64,000 bases of DNA from contig CAVPHU010000004.1 in the NCBI GenBank assembly GCA_963704815.1, positions 15,449 to 79,448 of the forward strand. Reading direction: 5' to 3'. Positions 9,168 to 16,845 of the stretch are shown one piece after another (positions within the stretch are counted from its first letter, which is position 1; each line of letters starts with the position of its first letter). Position numbers and translations under genes: made by a program. The DNA is from DATKWD01 sp963704815 (GTDB lineage Bacteria; Actinomycetota; Acidimicrobiia; Acidimicrobiales; Salinilacustritrichaceae). The notes beneath the pieces were generated by a model. The model was given only the letters and a program-made list of their open reading frames with translations, was not told the DNA's origin and did not search any database.

Positions 9168-10301
9168 CTACTCCTGGCGCGCCCCGTCGAGCAGGTCGGT
9201 GAAGTTGCCGGCGATGTTGGGCCCGATCACCAACTGCTCGAGCGCGCCGACTCCGTTCTGCGTTCCGCTCTTGCCCATCACCACCTGCTGGACATGCAGG
9301 TTCTCGACCGCGAGGGGGTCGAGATCGGCGGTCTTCCAGGCCTCGGCGGCCATGGCCAGCTCGCCCTTCCAGCACCCGTGATTCCATTCGGGGTGGCGGT
9401 ACCCGATGCCCTTCATGTGGAAGCGGAGCACCGGCTCGAGCTCGATCTCTTTGGTGGTCCCGTCGTGGGCCGTCATGGTGAGCTCGGCGAACCGCGCCCA
9501 CCGCGTGCCCGGGAGCCAGTCGATGTCCTGGGTGACGTGATGGAAGTGCTTGGTCCCCGGGTCCGACACACCCGGCACGGCGTCGACGGCGGCATAGGCC
9601 GGCACGATGGCCGCGTCGGTGTGCCACGGTCGGGCGTCGGGCTCGAGGAACAGCCCGATGTGTGAGCAGTGGTCGTCCCAGTGCATCGGGTTCCAGAGGA
9701 ACCAGAAGCCGGCGAAGTCGGTCACCGGAGCGCCGGCCGGGTCGGCCTCGCCCACCGGTCGGATCCCCCACGAACGGTCCTTGACGCCGGTGGTGGAGTC
9801 GGCGTTCACCTCGAGGGTCTGACCCTCGAAGGTGATCTGGCCGGACCAGGTGCCGTACTGCGCGAAGCGGGTGTTGTCGAGGGTGCGCCGGGATCCGGGC
9901 TGCCAGATCTGCCGGCCCTCCTCGACGCAGGCCGTCTTGGCCGTGAACGTCAGATCGGCGGTCACGCCGGTCTCGTTGTCGTCGAGGCTGATGCGGGTCA
10001 CCAGCATCGGCTCCACGACCTCGAGCCGGAACGGACCGATCCGGGTGTCGGACGGATCGGACGGCGCGCGTCCCGAGATGTGGAAGGAGTGCTGAGTGCC
10101 GTCGGTCGTCACGAGGCTCAACGCAGCGTCCAGCACGCCGAGGTGCGGATAGCGGCCCATGGCGACACCGAAGTAGAACTCACCGCCCCGGTCGATGCCG
10201 TTGAACCAGTAGCGGTCGTAGGCATTGCGGTCGTTGGTGGCCGGCTGAGCGATCGGCTCGGGGGTCTGGTGGATCGGGTAGTCGTCGAACGCGGAAAGCA
10301 T
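9168..10301 (-). CDS. CrtC/AttH-like lipocalin-fold protein
   Basis: 377 residues from ATG 10301; an upstream extension would add only low-quality sequence. There is no signal peptide or membrane segment. The protein is rich in Trp and aromatic residues in beta-type segments (FYFGVAMGRYPHLGV, VKDRSWGIRPVGE, FAGFWFLWNPMHWDDH), the style of hydroxyneurosporene synthase (CrtC)/AttH-like proteins common in actinobacteria (DUF7064/DUF7065 type). Such proteins are often found with lipid or steroid metabolism, but the activity of this subgroup is not known to me. It is convergent with pknB, 16 bp away. Confidence 0.55.
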   Translation of the reverse strand: MLSAFDDYPIHQTPEPIAQPATNDRNAYDRYWFNGIDRGGEFYFGVAMGRYPHLGVLDAALSLVTTDGTQHSFHISGRAPSDPSDTRIGPFRLEVVEPMLVTRISLDDNETGVTADLTFTAKTACVEEGRQIWQPGSRRTLDNTRFAQYGTWSGQITFEGQTLEVNADSTTGVKDRSWGIRPVGEADPAGAPVTDFAGFWFLWNPMHWDDHCSHIGLFLEPDARPWHTDAAIVPAYAAVDAVPGVSDPGTKHFHHVTQDIDWLPGTRWARFAELTMTAHDGTTKEIELEPVLRFHMKGIGYRHPEWNHGCWKGELAMAAEAWKTADLDPLAVENLHVQQVVMGKSGTQNGVGALEQLVIGPNIAGNFTDLLDGARQE

Positions 10302-10407
10302 GCACCGGACCGTAGGCGAGAACACGCCGATCACGCCGACTCCGTCGTGCTGGTGCACCTCCTGCACCACCAGTGAGCAAGGGTGCCCACCAGGACGGGG
10401 AGGTGCT

Positions 10408-10983
10408 TCAGGCTCGGGCGATGAAGTTCCGGATGAGGTCGTGGCCGGCGGTGGTGAGGATCGACTCGGGGTGGAACTGGACTCCCTCGACGTCGACCTC
10501 GCGGTGGCGTAGCCCCATGATCACGCCATCGTCGGTCTGTGCGGTCACCTCGAGGTCGTCGGGGAGGGTCGCCGGGTCGACGACGAGGCTGTGGTAGCGG
10601 GTCGCCTCGAGTGGGTTGGGAAGCCCGGCGAACACGCCGGTGTCGTGATGACGGACGAGCGATGTCTTGCCGTGCATCACCTGCTTGGCCCGCACGACGT
10701 CGCCGCCGTACACCTCGCCGATGCACTGGTGACCCAGGCACACCCCGAGCACCGGTCGGCGCCCGGCGAACGTGCGAATCACGTCGTTGCTGATGCCTGC
10801 ATCATCGGGTGAACCCGGACCGGGCGAGATGAGCACGGCGTCGGGGTCGAGGTCGACCAGAGCTTCGACCGTGATGGCGTCATGGCGGTGCACGATCGGC
10901 TCGGCCCCGAGCTCACCCAGGTACTGGACGAGGTTGAACACGAACGAGTCGTAGTTGTCGATCACCGCCACCCGGGTTCCCAT
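10408..10983 (-). CDS. trpG: Anthranilate/aminodeoxychorismate synthase glutamine amidotransferase
   Basis: 191 residues, the normal length for TrpG/PabA. It is a class I glutamine amidotransferase with catalytic Cys82 in GVCLGHQ and the His171/Glu173 pair in QFHPES; the N-terminal VIDNYDSFVFNLVQYLGE is typical. It supplies ammonia to a chorismate-using partner (TrpE or PabB) not present in this window. TrpG and PabA are often the same protein, so the symbol is provisional. The location near pknB and crgA matches mycobacterial trpG (Rv0013). Confidence 0.92.
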   Translation of the reverse strand: MGTRVAVIDNYDSFVFNLVQYLGELGAEPIVHRHDAITVEALVDLDPDAVLISPGPGSPDDAGISNDVIRTFAGRRPVLGVCLGHQCIGEVYGGDVVRAKQVMHGKTSLVRHHDTGVFAGLPNPLEATRYHSLVVDPATLPDDLEVTAQTDDGVIMGLRHREVDVEGVQFHPESILTTAGHDLIRNFIARA

Positions 10984-11058
10984 GGTCCTCCGACGCTATC
11001 GGTCGGGATCGACCGCACGTGAAGTGGATTGGCGCTCGCTCGCGGACTCGGACGTGCG

Positions 11059-12613
11059 TCAGCCGGTCCCGGACGCGGCCCGCACGACCACCTCGAGATC
11101 GAGCGCCGACTCGAGCAGGGCCCGCCGCTCGGTGGCCGCGAACAGCTCGAGCTCGATGTCCTGGTTGGCTTCGGCCCGGGCCGCGATCTCGAGCCATTCG
11201 TTCTCCACCTTCGTCTCGACCCTGCTGACCCGTCCGGCATGGTGACGGTCGAGCCCGATGGCCACTCGGAGGAGCCCAGCCAGGATCTCGACGGTCCGTC
11301 GGTCGTCGGGCGACAGCTCGACGAACTCGGGATGCTTGGCCTTCGGGTGGCTCTTGCGGTGGTAGCGAGCGACGAGGGCGATGAGCTCGATCTCGTGATC
11401 GGTGAAGCCGGTGAGGTGTTCGGAGTTCCGGATCATGTAGTAGCTGTGCTTGTGGTGGCCGGAGTGCGAGATCGCCACGCCGACGTTGGCCAACCGGGCC
11501 CCGGCCTCGAGCAGTTCACGCTCGATCGGGCCGAGCCCGTGGAGTTCGGCCGTCCCGTCGAACAGATCGAGGCACAGGCGAGCCACGTGGGCCGAGTGAT
11601 CGGCGTCGTCGTCCATCAGTTCGACCAGGTGCAGCACGCTCTGCCCGCGGCAGGTCTTGCAGGTGGTGGAGCGAGGCGCCGTCGAGCCGCGACGCGAAGT
11701 CGAGAAGCACCCCTTCCCGGAGCGCGTCCTCGCTGATGACGATCTCCTCGATGCCGAACTCGTCGACCACCTGCTCGAGAATGAGCGCACCGGCCACGAT
11801 GATGTCGGCCCGTTTGGGCTCGACGCCGGCGATGGCCTGTCGCTCGCGGGCGGTCGGGGCCGCCAGTAGCTTCTTGATCACCCGACGGAGGTCCTTGCGG
11901 CCGACCGCGAAGTTGTTGAAGGTCTTGGGTGCCTCACCGTGACGGGCCGCCGCGATGGCCGCGAGGCATTCGATGGTGCCCGAACTCCCGACGGCGACTT
12001 CGAACCCCAGACGGCGGACCTCGGCGGCGAACGGCAGCAGCTCCGAACGGATGTGACGGCGACACTCCTCGACGGCCTCGGGGTCGAGCGGCTCGTCGGC
12101 GAGGAACCTCCGGGTGAGTCTGATCGCACCGAGACGCAGACTGCGGCTCGCCAGGACGTCGTGACCGGCACCGACCACGAGTTCGGTCGAGCCACCGCCG
12201 ATGTCGCACAGCAGGACCCGCTTGTCGCCGAGTGGGACCGCGTTGCGGATGCCCACGTGGATGAGGCGGGCCTCCTCGAAGCCCGAGACCACCTCGACGT
12301 GGAGGCCGGACTCGGCCCAGGCCCGGTCGATGAAGTCGAGCCGGTTCTCGGCCTCTCGCACCGCGCTGGTGGCGACGGCGGTGACCCGGGCGCCGCGGGA
12401 CTCGGCGATCTGGCTCATGCGGGTGAGCGCCGCCACGCCACGGTCGATGGCATCGGGCTCGAGACGCTTCATGTCGCCCCCGCCGGAGCCGAGCCTGACC
12501 ATCTCCTTCTCCTTGTCGATCACGTCGATCCGGCCCTGCTCGTCGACCCGGGCGACGATCATGTGGACCGAGTTGGTACCGATGTCGATGGCGGCGAGGA
12601 CGTCGTCGGTCAC
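11059..12613 (-). CDS. ppx: Exopolyphosphatase/GppA-type phosphatase, one frameshift
   Basis: Reads from GTG 12613. The first ~320 residues are a Ppx/GppA actin-like ATPase fold: AIDIGTNSVHMIVARV, VATSAVREAEN, LLCDIGGGSTELVVG, AVGSSGTIECLA. The C-terminal HD-like part (SVLHLVELMDDDADHSAHVA onward) continues in another frame: at about 11653-11658 one extra C (CTGCCGCGG where CTGCGCGGG would be in frame) breaks the gene. Removing that base restores a protein of about 517 residues, the usual size for two-domain exopolyphosphatases. It would hydrolyse polyphosphate or pppGpp. A shorter reading stopping soon after the shift would lack the C-terminal domain. Confidence 0.82.
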
Positions 12614-12697
12614 CCGCCAAGTATCGTCCACCACCGTGACACCCCTCGACACGCTCCACGACGACGCCCCCACCGTTCCGGCAACCGGAGTTCGCTG

Positions 12698-12985
12698 ATG
12701 GCACGGCCGAAGAAGTCAGGCGGACGAGTGACGCCCAAGGGCACCGGATCGAAGAAGGCGTCGGTGCCGCCCCCCTCGAGTCGCTACACGCCGCCGGTCC
12801 CGATCGAGATGAAGGTCTCGCCGAAGTGGATCCCGATCCTGATGTTCGCCCTGCTCGGGTTGGGGACGCTCGTGATCTTCCTCAACTACCTCGGGTTGCT
12901 GCCCGGGGCCACCGACAACAAGTACCTGTTGTTGGGTCTGGGCGGCATCCTCGGCGGCATCATCACGGCCACCCAGTTCCACTGA
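12698..12985 (+). CDS. crgA: CrgA-like cell-division membrane protein
   Basis: 95 residues. A basic, proline-rich N-terminus (MARPKKSGGRVTPKG) is followed by PKWIPILMFALLGLGTLVIF and a second hydrophobic segment LLLGLGGILGGIITATQ, the two-helix layout of CrgA. CrgA is a small actinobacterial septal protein that helps recruit FtsI/FtsQ and stabilises the divisome. The family match plus the neighbourhood (trpG, pknB, pbpA, ftsW) support the name. The ATG at 12698 has no strong Shine-Dalgarno sequence. It is transcribed away from ppx, and the 177 bp after it contain the DnaA-box cluster. Confidence 0.85.
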   Translation: MARPKKSGGRVTPKGTGSKKASVPPPSSRYTPPVPIEMKVSPKWIPILMFALLGLGTLVIFLNYLGLLPGATDNKYLLLGLGGILGGIITATQFH

Positions 12986-13043
12986 GGACCGACACCGCCC
13001 GCCCGACGGGGGTTTCCCCAGGTAACCGGTGTCGCCCACAAGG

Positions 13044-13149
13044 TTGTCCACAGATCCTGTGGACACTGGGGACAACGGGGGGAACAGCTCCGAAAGCGAA
13101 AGTTACATCCGTGTGACCTTCCCCAACGCTGTCCACAGGGTGTGGACAG
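13044..13149. promoter_or_regulatory. Cluster of five DnaA-box-like 9-mers
   Basis: TTGTCCACA at 13044-13052 is the perfect actinobacterial DnaA box. Near matches follow: TGTGGACAC (13058-13066, reverse), TGGGGACAA (13067-13075, reverse), CTGTCCACA (13129-13137) and TGTGGACAG (13141-13149, reverse), each one base off consensus. Five sites in 106 bp within a 177-bp intergenic space is far from chance in GC-rich DNA. It could be an origin, part of one, or a DnaA-titration or regulatory locus for crgA. No dnaA or dnaN gene is in the window. Confidence 0.65.
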
Positions 13150-13162
13150 CCCCGAACGGCCC

Positions 13163-13489
13163 TCAGAGGTCGTCGATCGGCGTCACCAGGTCCATCTCGT
13201 CCATGCAGTGCCGGGGTGGCTCGGGCACCTGGTCGTTGGCCGAGGTCATCCGGACCTCGGTGCCGCAGATCGGGCACCGGTAGGTCAGTCGGACCTTGCG
13301 CAGTTCGCCTGGCGGCGGCGGCTCGGGGATGGGCCGCGCCATCCCGCCGAGCATGGCGAACCCCATCCGGAAGATCGCATAGCCGGCGATCGTCGCCACC
13401 AGGACCGCGCCTGCCGATGCAGACGTGAAGACAAGCGCCAGCACGCCGGCGACGATCGCGCCCGCCAACAACGCGGGGTGGTTCCTCAC
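13163..13489 (-). CDS. Small two-helix membrane protein with zinc-ribbon-like tail
   Basis: 108 residues from GTG 13489; an upstream TTG would lie inside a repeat element. Two hydrophobic helices (LLAGAIVAGVLALVFTSASA and AVLVATIAGYAIFRMGFAML) precede a proline stretch and a soluble tail with YRCPICGTEVRM and RHCMDEMD, a possible C-x2-C...H-C metal site. No family name is recognised. The DnaA-box cluster lies just downstream of its stop. Confidence 0.6.
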   Translation of the reverse strand: MRNHPALLAGAIVAGVLALVFTSASAGAVLVATIAGYAIFRMGFAMLGGMARPIPEPPPPGELRKVRLTYRCPICGTEVRMTSANDQVPEPPRHCMDEMDLVTPIDDL

Positions 13490-13503
13490 GGGGACGACCC
13501 TAT

Positions 13504-13538
13504 GGAGCTGCGCGGAGAGGGCCAAGTTTCGCAGCTCC
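13504..13538. repeat. GGAGCTGCG inverted-repeat element, copy 1
   Basis: Perfect 9-bp arms GGAGCTGCG (13504-13512) and CGCAGCTCC (13530-13538) enclose a 17-nt loop containing GGGCCAA and TTT. A second copy with the same arms, the same loop length and the same loop core lies at 49960-49994. It overlaps the upstream region of the small membrane protein and sits 30 bp beyond the thiolase stop. Confidence 0.75.
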
Positions 13539-13567
13539 CCGCCGGACCGGAGGGGCGCCGGGGTGAC

Positions 13568-14758
13568 TTACGAGAGCACCTCGATGATCGTGGCGTTGGC
13601 GAGACCGCCACCCTCGCACATGGTCTGGAGGCCGTAGCGGCCGCCGGTGCGCTCGAGCTCGTTGAGGAGCGTGGCCATGAGCTTGGCGCCGGAGCAGCCG
13701 AGCGGGTGACCGAGGGCGATGGCACCGCCGTTCACGTTGACCTTGCTCATGTCGGGGTTGTGCTCCTTCTCCCATGCGAGCACGACCGAGGCGAACGCCT
13801 CGTTGACCTCGAACAGGTCGATGTCGTCGATGCCGAGACCCGACTTCTCGAGCGCCTTGGCGGTCGACGGGATCGGACCGGTGAGCATGGTGATCGGGTC
13901 GACGCCGGCGAGGGCGAAGGTGTGGAACCTGGCCCGGGGCTTGAGGCCCAGCTCCTTGGCCTTCTCCTCGGTCATGATCAACATGGCCGACGCCCCATCG
14001 GTGATCTGGCTCGAGTTGCCCGCGGTGACCTTGCCGTCGGGCTTGAAGGCCGGCTTCAGCTTGCTGAGGCTCTCAGCCGTGGTGTCGCGACGGATGCCCT
14101 CGTCGGCGGTGACCATCTCGTCGGACTCGATGAGGTCGCCGGTCTCCTTGTCGAGACGCTTCTCCTTTACGGCGACGATCTCGTTGTCGAAACGACCCTC
14201 GTCGGTGGCGACGGCGGCCCGCTGCTGGCTCTGGGCGCCGAACGCATCGAGGTCTTCGCGGCTGAGGCCCCACTTGTCGGCGATCATCTCGGCCGAGATT
14301 CCCTGGGGCACGATGCCACCGACATCGGCGTAGCGCTCCATGACCGCAGGACCGAACGGGAAGCTGCCGGGAGTGATCGAGGCACCCATCGGCGTGGTCG
14401 ACATGACCTCGACGCCGGCGGCGATGGCGATGTCGTATGCACCGGCCATGACCCCCTGGGCTGCGAAGTGGGCCGACTGCTGCGACGAACCGCACTGGCG
14501 GTCGACGGTGGTGGCGGGCACCGACTCGGGGAACCCGGCGGCGAGCACGGCGTTGCGGCCGATGTTCAGGCCCTGGCTCCCGACCTGCATGACACAGCCC
14601 ATGATGACGTCGTCGATCGTGGCGGGATCGAGGCTGTTGCGCTCGGCCAGCGCCTTGAGCACCTCACCGGCGAGGTCGGCGGGGTGCCAGCCCGAGAGCT
14701 TTCCGAAACGCTTGCCTCCGGCGGTGCGGATGGCGTCGACGATCACTGCGGTGGCCAT
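13568..14758 (-). CDS. Acetyl-CoA acetyltransferase (thiolase)
   Basis: 396 residues, full thiolase length. The acylated cysteine is Cys89 in DRQCGSSQQ; NEAFA, GGAIALGHPLGCSGAK and CEGGGLANA complete the catalytic set (His and second Cys present). It performs thiolytic cleavage in beta-oxidation or the reverse condensation; no other beta-oxidation gene adjoins it, so the substrate chain length is open. A near-perfect 20-bp palindrome 33-52 bp upstream of the ATG suggests control by a TetR-type repressor. Confidence 0.93.
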   Translation of the reverse strand: MATAVIVDAIRTAGGKRFGKLSGWHPADLAGEVLKALAERNSLDPATIDDVIMGCVMQVGSQGLNIGRNAVLAAGFPESVPATTVDRQCGSSQQSAHFAAQGVMAGAYDIAIAAGVEVMSTTPMGASITPGSFPFGPAVMERYADVGGIVPQGISAEMIADKWGLSREDLDAFGAQSQQRAAVATDEGRFDNEIVAVKEKRLDKETGDLIESDEMVTADEGIRRDTTAESLSKLKPAFKPDGKVTAGNSSQITDGASAMLIMTEEKAKELGLKPRARFHTFALAGVDPITMLTGPIPSTAKALEKSGLGIDDIDLFEVNEAFASVVLAWEKEHNPDMSKVNVNGGAIALGHPLGCSGAKLMATLLNELERTGGRYGLQTMCEGGGLANATIIEVLS

Positions 14759-14790
14759 GAACTGGCTCCTTCAACTTGGGTCACGAGAGA

Positions 14791-14810
14791 ACTAGACCGA
14801 GCGGTCAAGT
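14791..14810. promoter_or_regulatory. Palindromic operator upstream of thiolase
   Basis: ACTAGACCGAGCGGTCAAGT: two 9-bp arms around AG with one mismatch. It lies between the thiolase start (14758) and the DoxX gene end. Size and symmetry suit a TetR-family lipid-metabolism repressor, whose identity is not visible here. Confidence 0.5.
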
Positions 14811-14852
14811 TCGAGTCTTGCGGGTGCCGGACCTCGGCTGCAACCTCGCGGG

Positions 14853-15398
14853 TCAGTCGTCCTCGGTCTTCGGCTCGGGGCGCCAGAAGACGGCCAGCAG
14901 CGCGAGCGCGCCGCCGAACCCGCCGATGAGGGCGATCAGCAGACTGGGCACCCCGACCAGGCCGTCGGTGAGATCGAAGGCGTGGTCGAGGCTCCACTCG
15001 CCGGGCGGGATGAGCGCAGTCGCCAACCCGGCGAAGGTGAGGGTCATCACGTACTCGTAGCCTTCGCCCGGCCGGAAGATGAAGAAACCGTTGCTCTTGT
15101 GGTTGGTGATCCAGGCAACGGTCATCACCCCGATCACCGCCGCGCCGGCGAGCGGCGTGAGCAGGCCGACGATCAACATCAGGCCGGCGGCCAGCTCGAC
15201 GATGCTCGCCATCCAAGCGTGGAGCTTGCCGGGCTTCATGCCGAGGCTCTCGAACCAGCCGGACGTGCCGGCGATCTTGCCGCCGCCCCAGATGTGGTTG
15301 TAGCCGTGGGCGATGAAGACGATGCCCACCACCACTCGCAGCACGAGGGGCCCCAGGTTGAAGGCGATGTCGAAGTCGGTCGAAGACAGCTCGTCCAT
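14853..15398 (-). CDS. DoxX-family membrane protein
   Basis: 181 residues with four predicted helices: LVLRVVVGIVFIAHGYNHIW, VELAAGLMLIVGLLTPLAGA, AVIGVMTVAWITNHKSNGF and LLIALIGGFGGALALLAVFW. The IAHGYNHIWGGGKIAGT and WFESLGMKPG motifs are typical of the DoxX group of small quinone-interacting or redox-associated membrane proteins. The specific function is not known. It is in the same direction as the downstream thiolase, with a 94-bp gap holding the thiolase operator, so it is probably a separate transcript. Confidence 0.85.
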   Translation of the reverse strand: MDELSSTDFDIAFNLGPLVLRVVVGIVFIAHGYNHIWGGGKIAGTSGWFESLGMKPGKLHAWMASIVELAAGLMLIVGLLTPLAGAAVIGVMTVAWITNHKSNGFFIFRPGEGYEYVMTLTFAGLATALIPPGEWSLDHAFDLTDGLVGVPSLLIALIGGFGGALALLAVFWRPEPKTEDD

Positions 15399-15503
15399 GC
15401 GGACGAGTGTTCCAGATCACGGTTCTGGGCACCCGATTCCTCACGGGTGCGCGGCCCGTTCGGCTACGGTCCTCGCAGAGTCTCGACTGGGAGGATCTCC
15501 ATC

Positions 15504-16325
15504 ATGCGCAAGCTCGCGCTGTTCGTCTCCACCTTGTTCGTCGTCGCCATCGTCGCGACCCTCGGCGGCCTTGCCCCGGCCGGTGCCGGCGGCGGCACCA
15601 CCCAGGTCTTCGCGGTCCACGGCCTCAACCTGAATGCCCAGACCGCCCAGGCTGACGGCGGCTCGAACGTGACCGTCTGTCTCAATGACACCAACCCGGC
15701 GCTGATCCCGGACTTCGAGTTCGGACAGGTCGTCGGACCGGTCGAGGTCGCCACCGGGGCTTCGATCAACCTCAGTGTGTACGACGCCGTCGACGAGGAC
15801 TGCGAGAACCCGGCCGGCGGCGCCATCATCGACCAGGACATCGCCAGCGTCCCCGCGGGCACGGTCGCCCTGGTCGCCACCGGCGGCCCGGCAAGCGGGC
15901 TCGAGCTGCTCCCGATCGCGCTCGACACCGAGTGTGCCGATCCTGGCACCGGGCGGCTCACGGCCGCGCACGCTGCGAACGCCGGCGAAGTCGACGTGCT
16001 GGCGGGCGGGGCCAGCGCGGGCCTGCTCACCTACGGCCAGACGCTCGACGCCGACCTGCCGGCCGGGACGGTGGCCGTGCAGGTCGACCTCAGCGCCGGC
16101 GGAACGATCGTGCCGTCCACCGACATCCCGATCACCGCAGAGGTCAACCGGATCGTCTACGTGGTCGGCAACCAGAACGTGCAAGGGGTGACTCCGGTCG
16201 TGCCGCTCGTGCAGGATCTCGCGATCCCGGCGTGCGAGGTGGCCACCCCGCCCACCACGGCGCCGCCCCCGCCGCCGGCGCCGCCCGCCGTTGCGGTGAC
16301 GGCCCAGCCCAGCTTCACCGGCTGA
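15504..16325 (+). CDS. Secreted DUF4397-type protein
   Basis: 273 residues. The start at ATG 15504 is supported by GGGAGG 9-14 bases upstream. A Sec signal peptide (RKLALFVSTLFVVAIVATLG, cleavage near PAGAGG) is followed by beta-rich DUF4397-like sequence (TQVFAVHGLNL, VEVATGASINLSVYDA, VVPLVQDLAIPAC) and a C-terminal Pro/Thr-rich tail (TTAPPPPPAPP), common in wall-associated actinobacterial proteins. The role is unknown, probably extracellular or wall-bound. It lies divergent from DoxX. Confidence 0.72.
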   Translation: MRKLALFVSTLFVVAIVATLGGLAPAGAGGGTTQVFAVHGLNLNAQTAQADGGSNVTVCLNDTNPALIPDFEFGQVVGPVEVATGASINLSVYDAVDEDCENPAGGAIIDQDIASVPAGTVALVATGGPASGLELLPIALDTECADPGTGRLTAAHAANAGEVDVLAGGASAGLLTYGQTLDADLPAGTVAVQVDLSAGGTIVPSTDIPITAEVNRIVYVVGNQNVQGVTPVVPLVQDLAIPACEVATPPTTAPPPPPAPPAVAVTAQPSFTG

Positions 16326-16379
16326 CGCATCGGTGAGGTGGGGTCTACGACCTCGCCGCCAGAAACCTCGAGTGGCCCG

Positions 16380-16755
16380 TCAGCTGGCGGTGCGGGTCTC
16401 GGTCTCGAAGTCGAGGGTGAGGCTGCACTCGTCGTCGCTGATCTCGTAGACCTTCGCGGCGAACGCCACGTGGGCGTAGGGGTTGTCGAAGCGGGCCTCG
16501 TGGCGCAGCGGCACCTCGGCGCCGTCGCCGGTGACCGCTCCGTCCTGGCCGAAGCTGACCTCGCCCACGGTCGGGTGAGTCCGTTGGTGAAGATGTCGTC
16601 GGGGACGGATCGACGAAGGCCGCAGGCCGGTGCGACCAGATGGCGACGGACCCGTCGCCCTGTCGACCGAGCACCCAGCCCGAGTCGTCGATCACGACCG
16701 CGTCGGACTTCTCGGTCGGGAAGTAGGCGTGAGTCGTGTCGAGGTAGGTGAGCAT
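16380..16755 (-). pseudogene. Fragment with two frameshifts and no intact 5' end
   Basis: Reading leftwards: THAYFPTEKSDAVVIDDSGW and LGRQGDGSVAIWSHRPAAFV in one frame, then PDDIFTNGLTRP in a second, then VGEVSFGQDGAVTGDGAEVP through FETETRTAS to a stop in a third. Both changes behave as loss of one base, the first in a CCCC run near 16606. Downstream of the shifts the protein is coherent. The first Met (16755) may not be the original start; the fragment looks like the C-terminal end of a larger protein, perhaps a carbohydrate-active enzyme. It is cut off by the ABC-F gene on the opposite strand. Confidence 0.45.
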
Positions 16756-16845
16756 GGCCAGCGGCCCCGTGTCGTCCTGGGCGGCGAGGCACGGAGAGGG
16801 CCGGACTGCGGAATCGCCGCGAGGTGCTGCGAGCATGGAGGGTTC

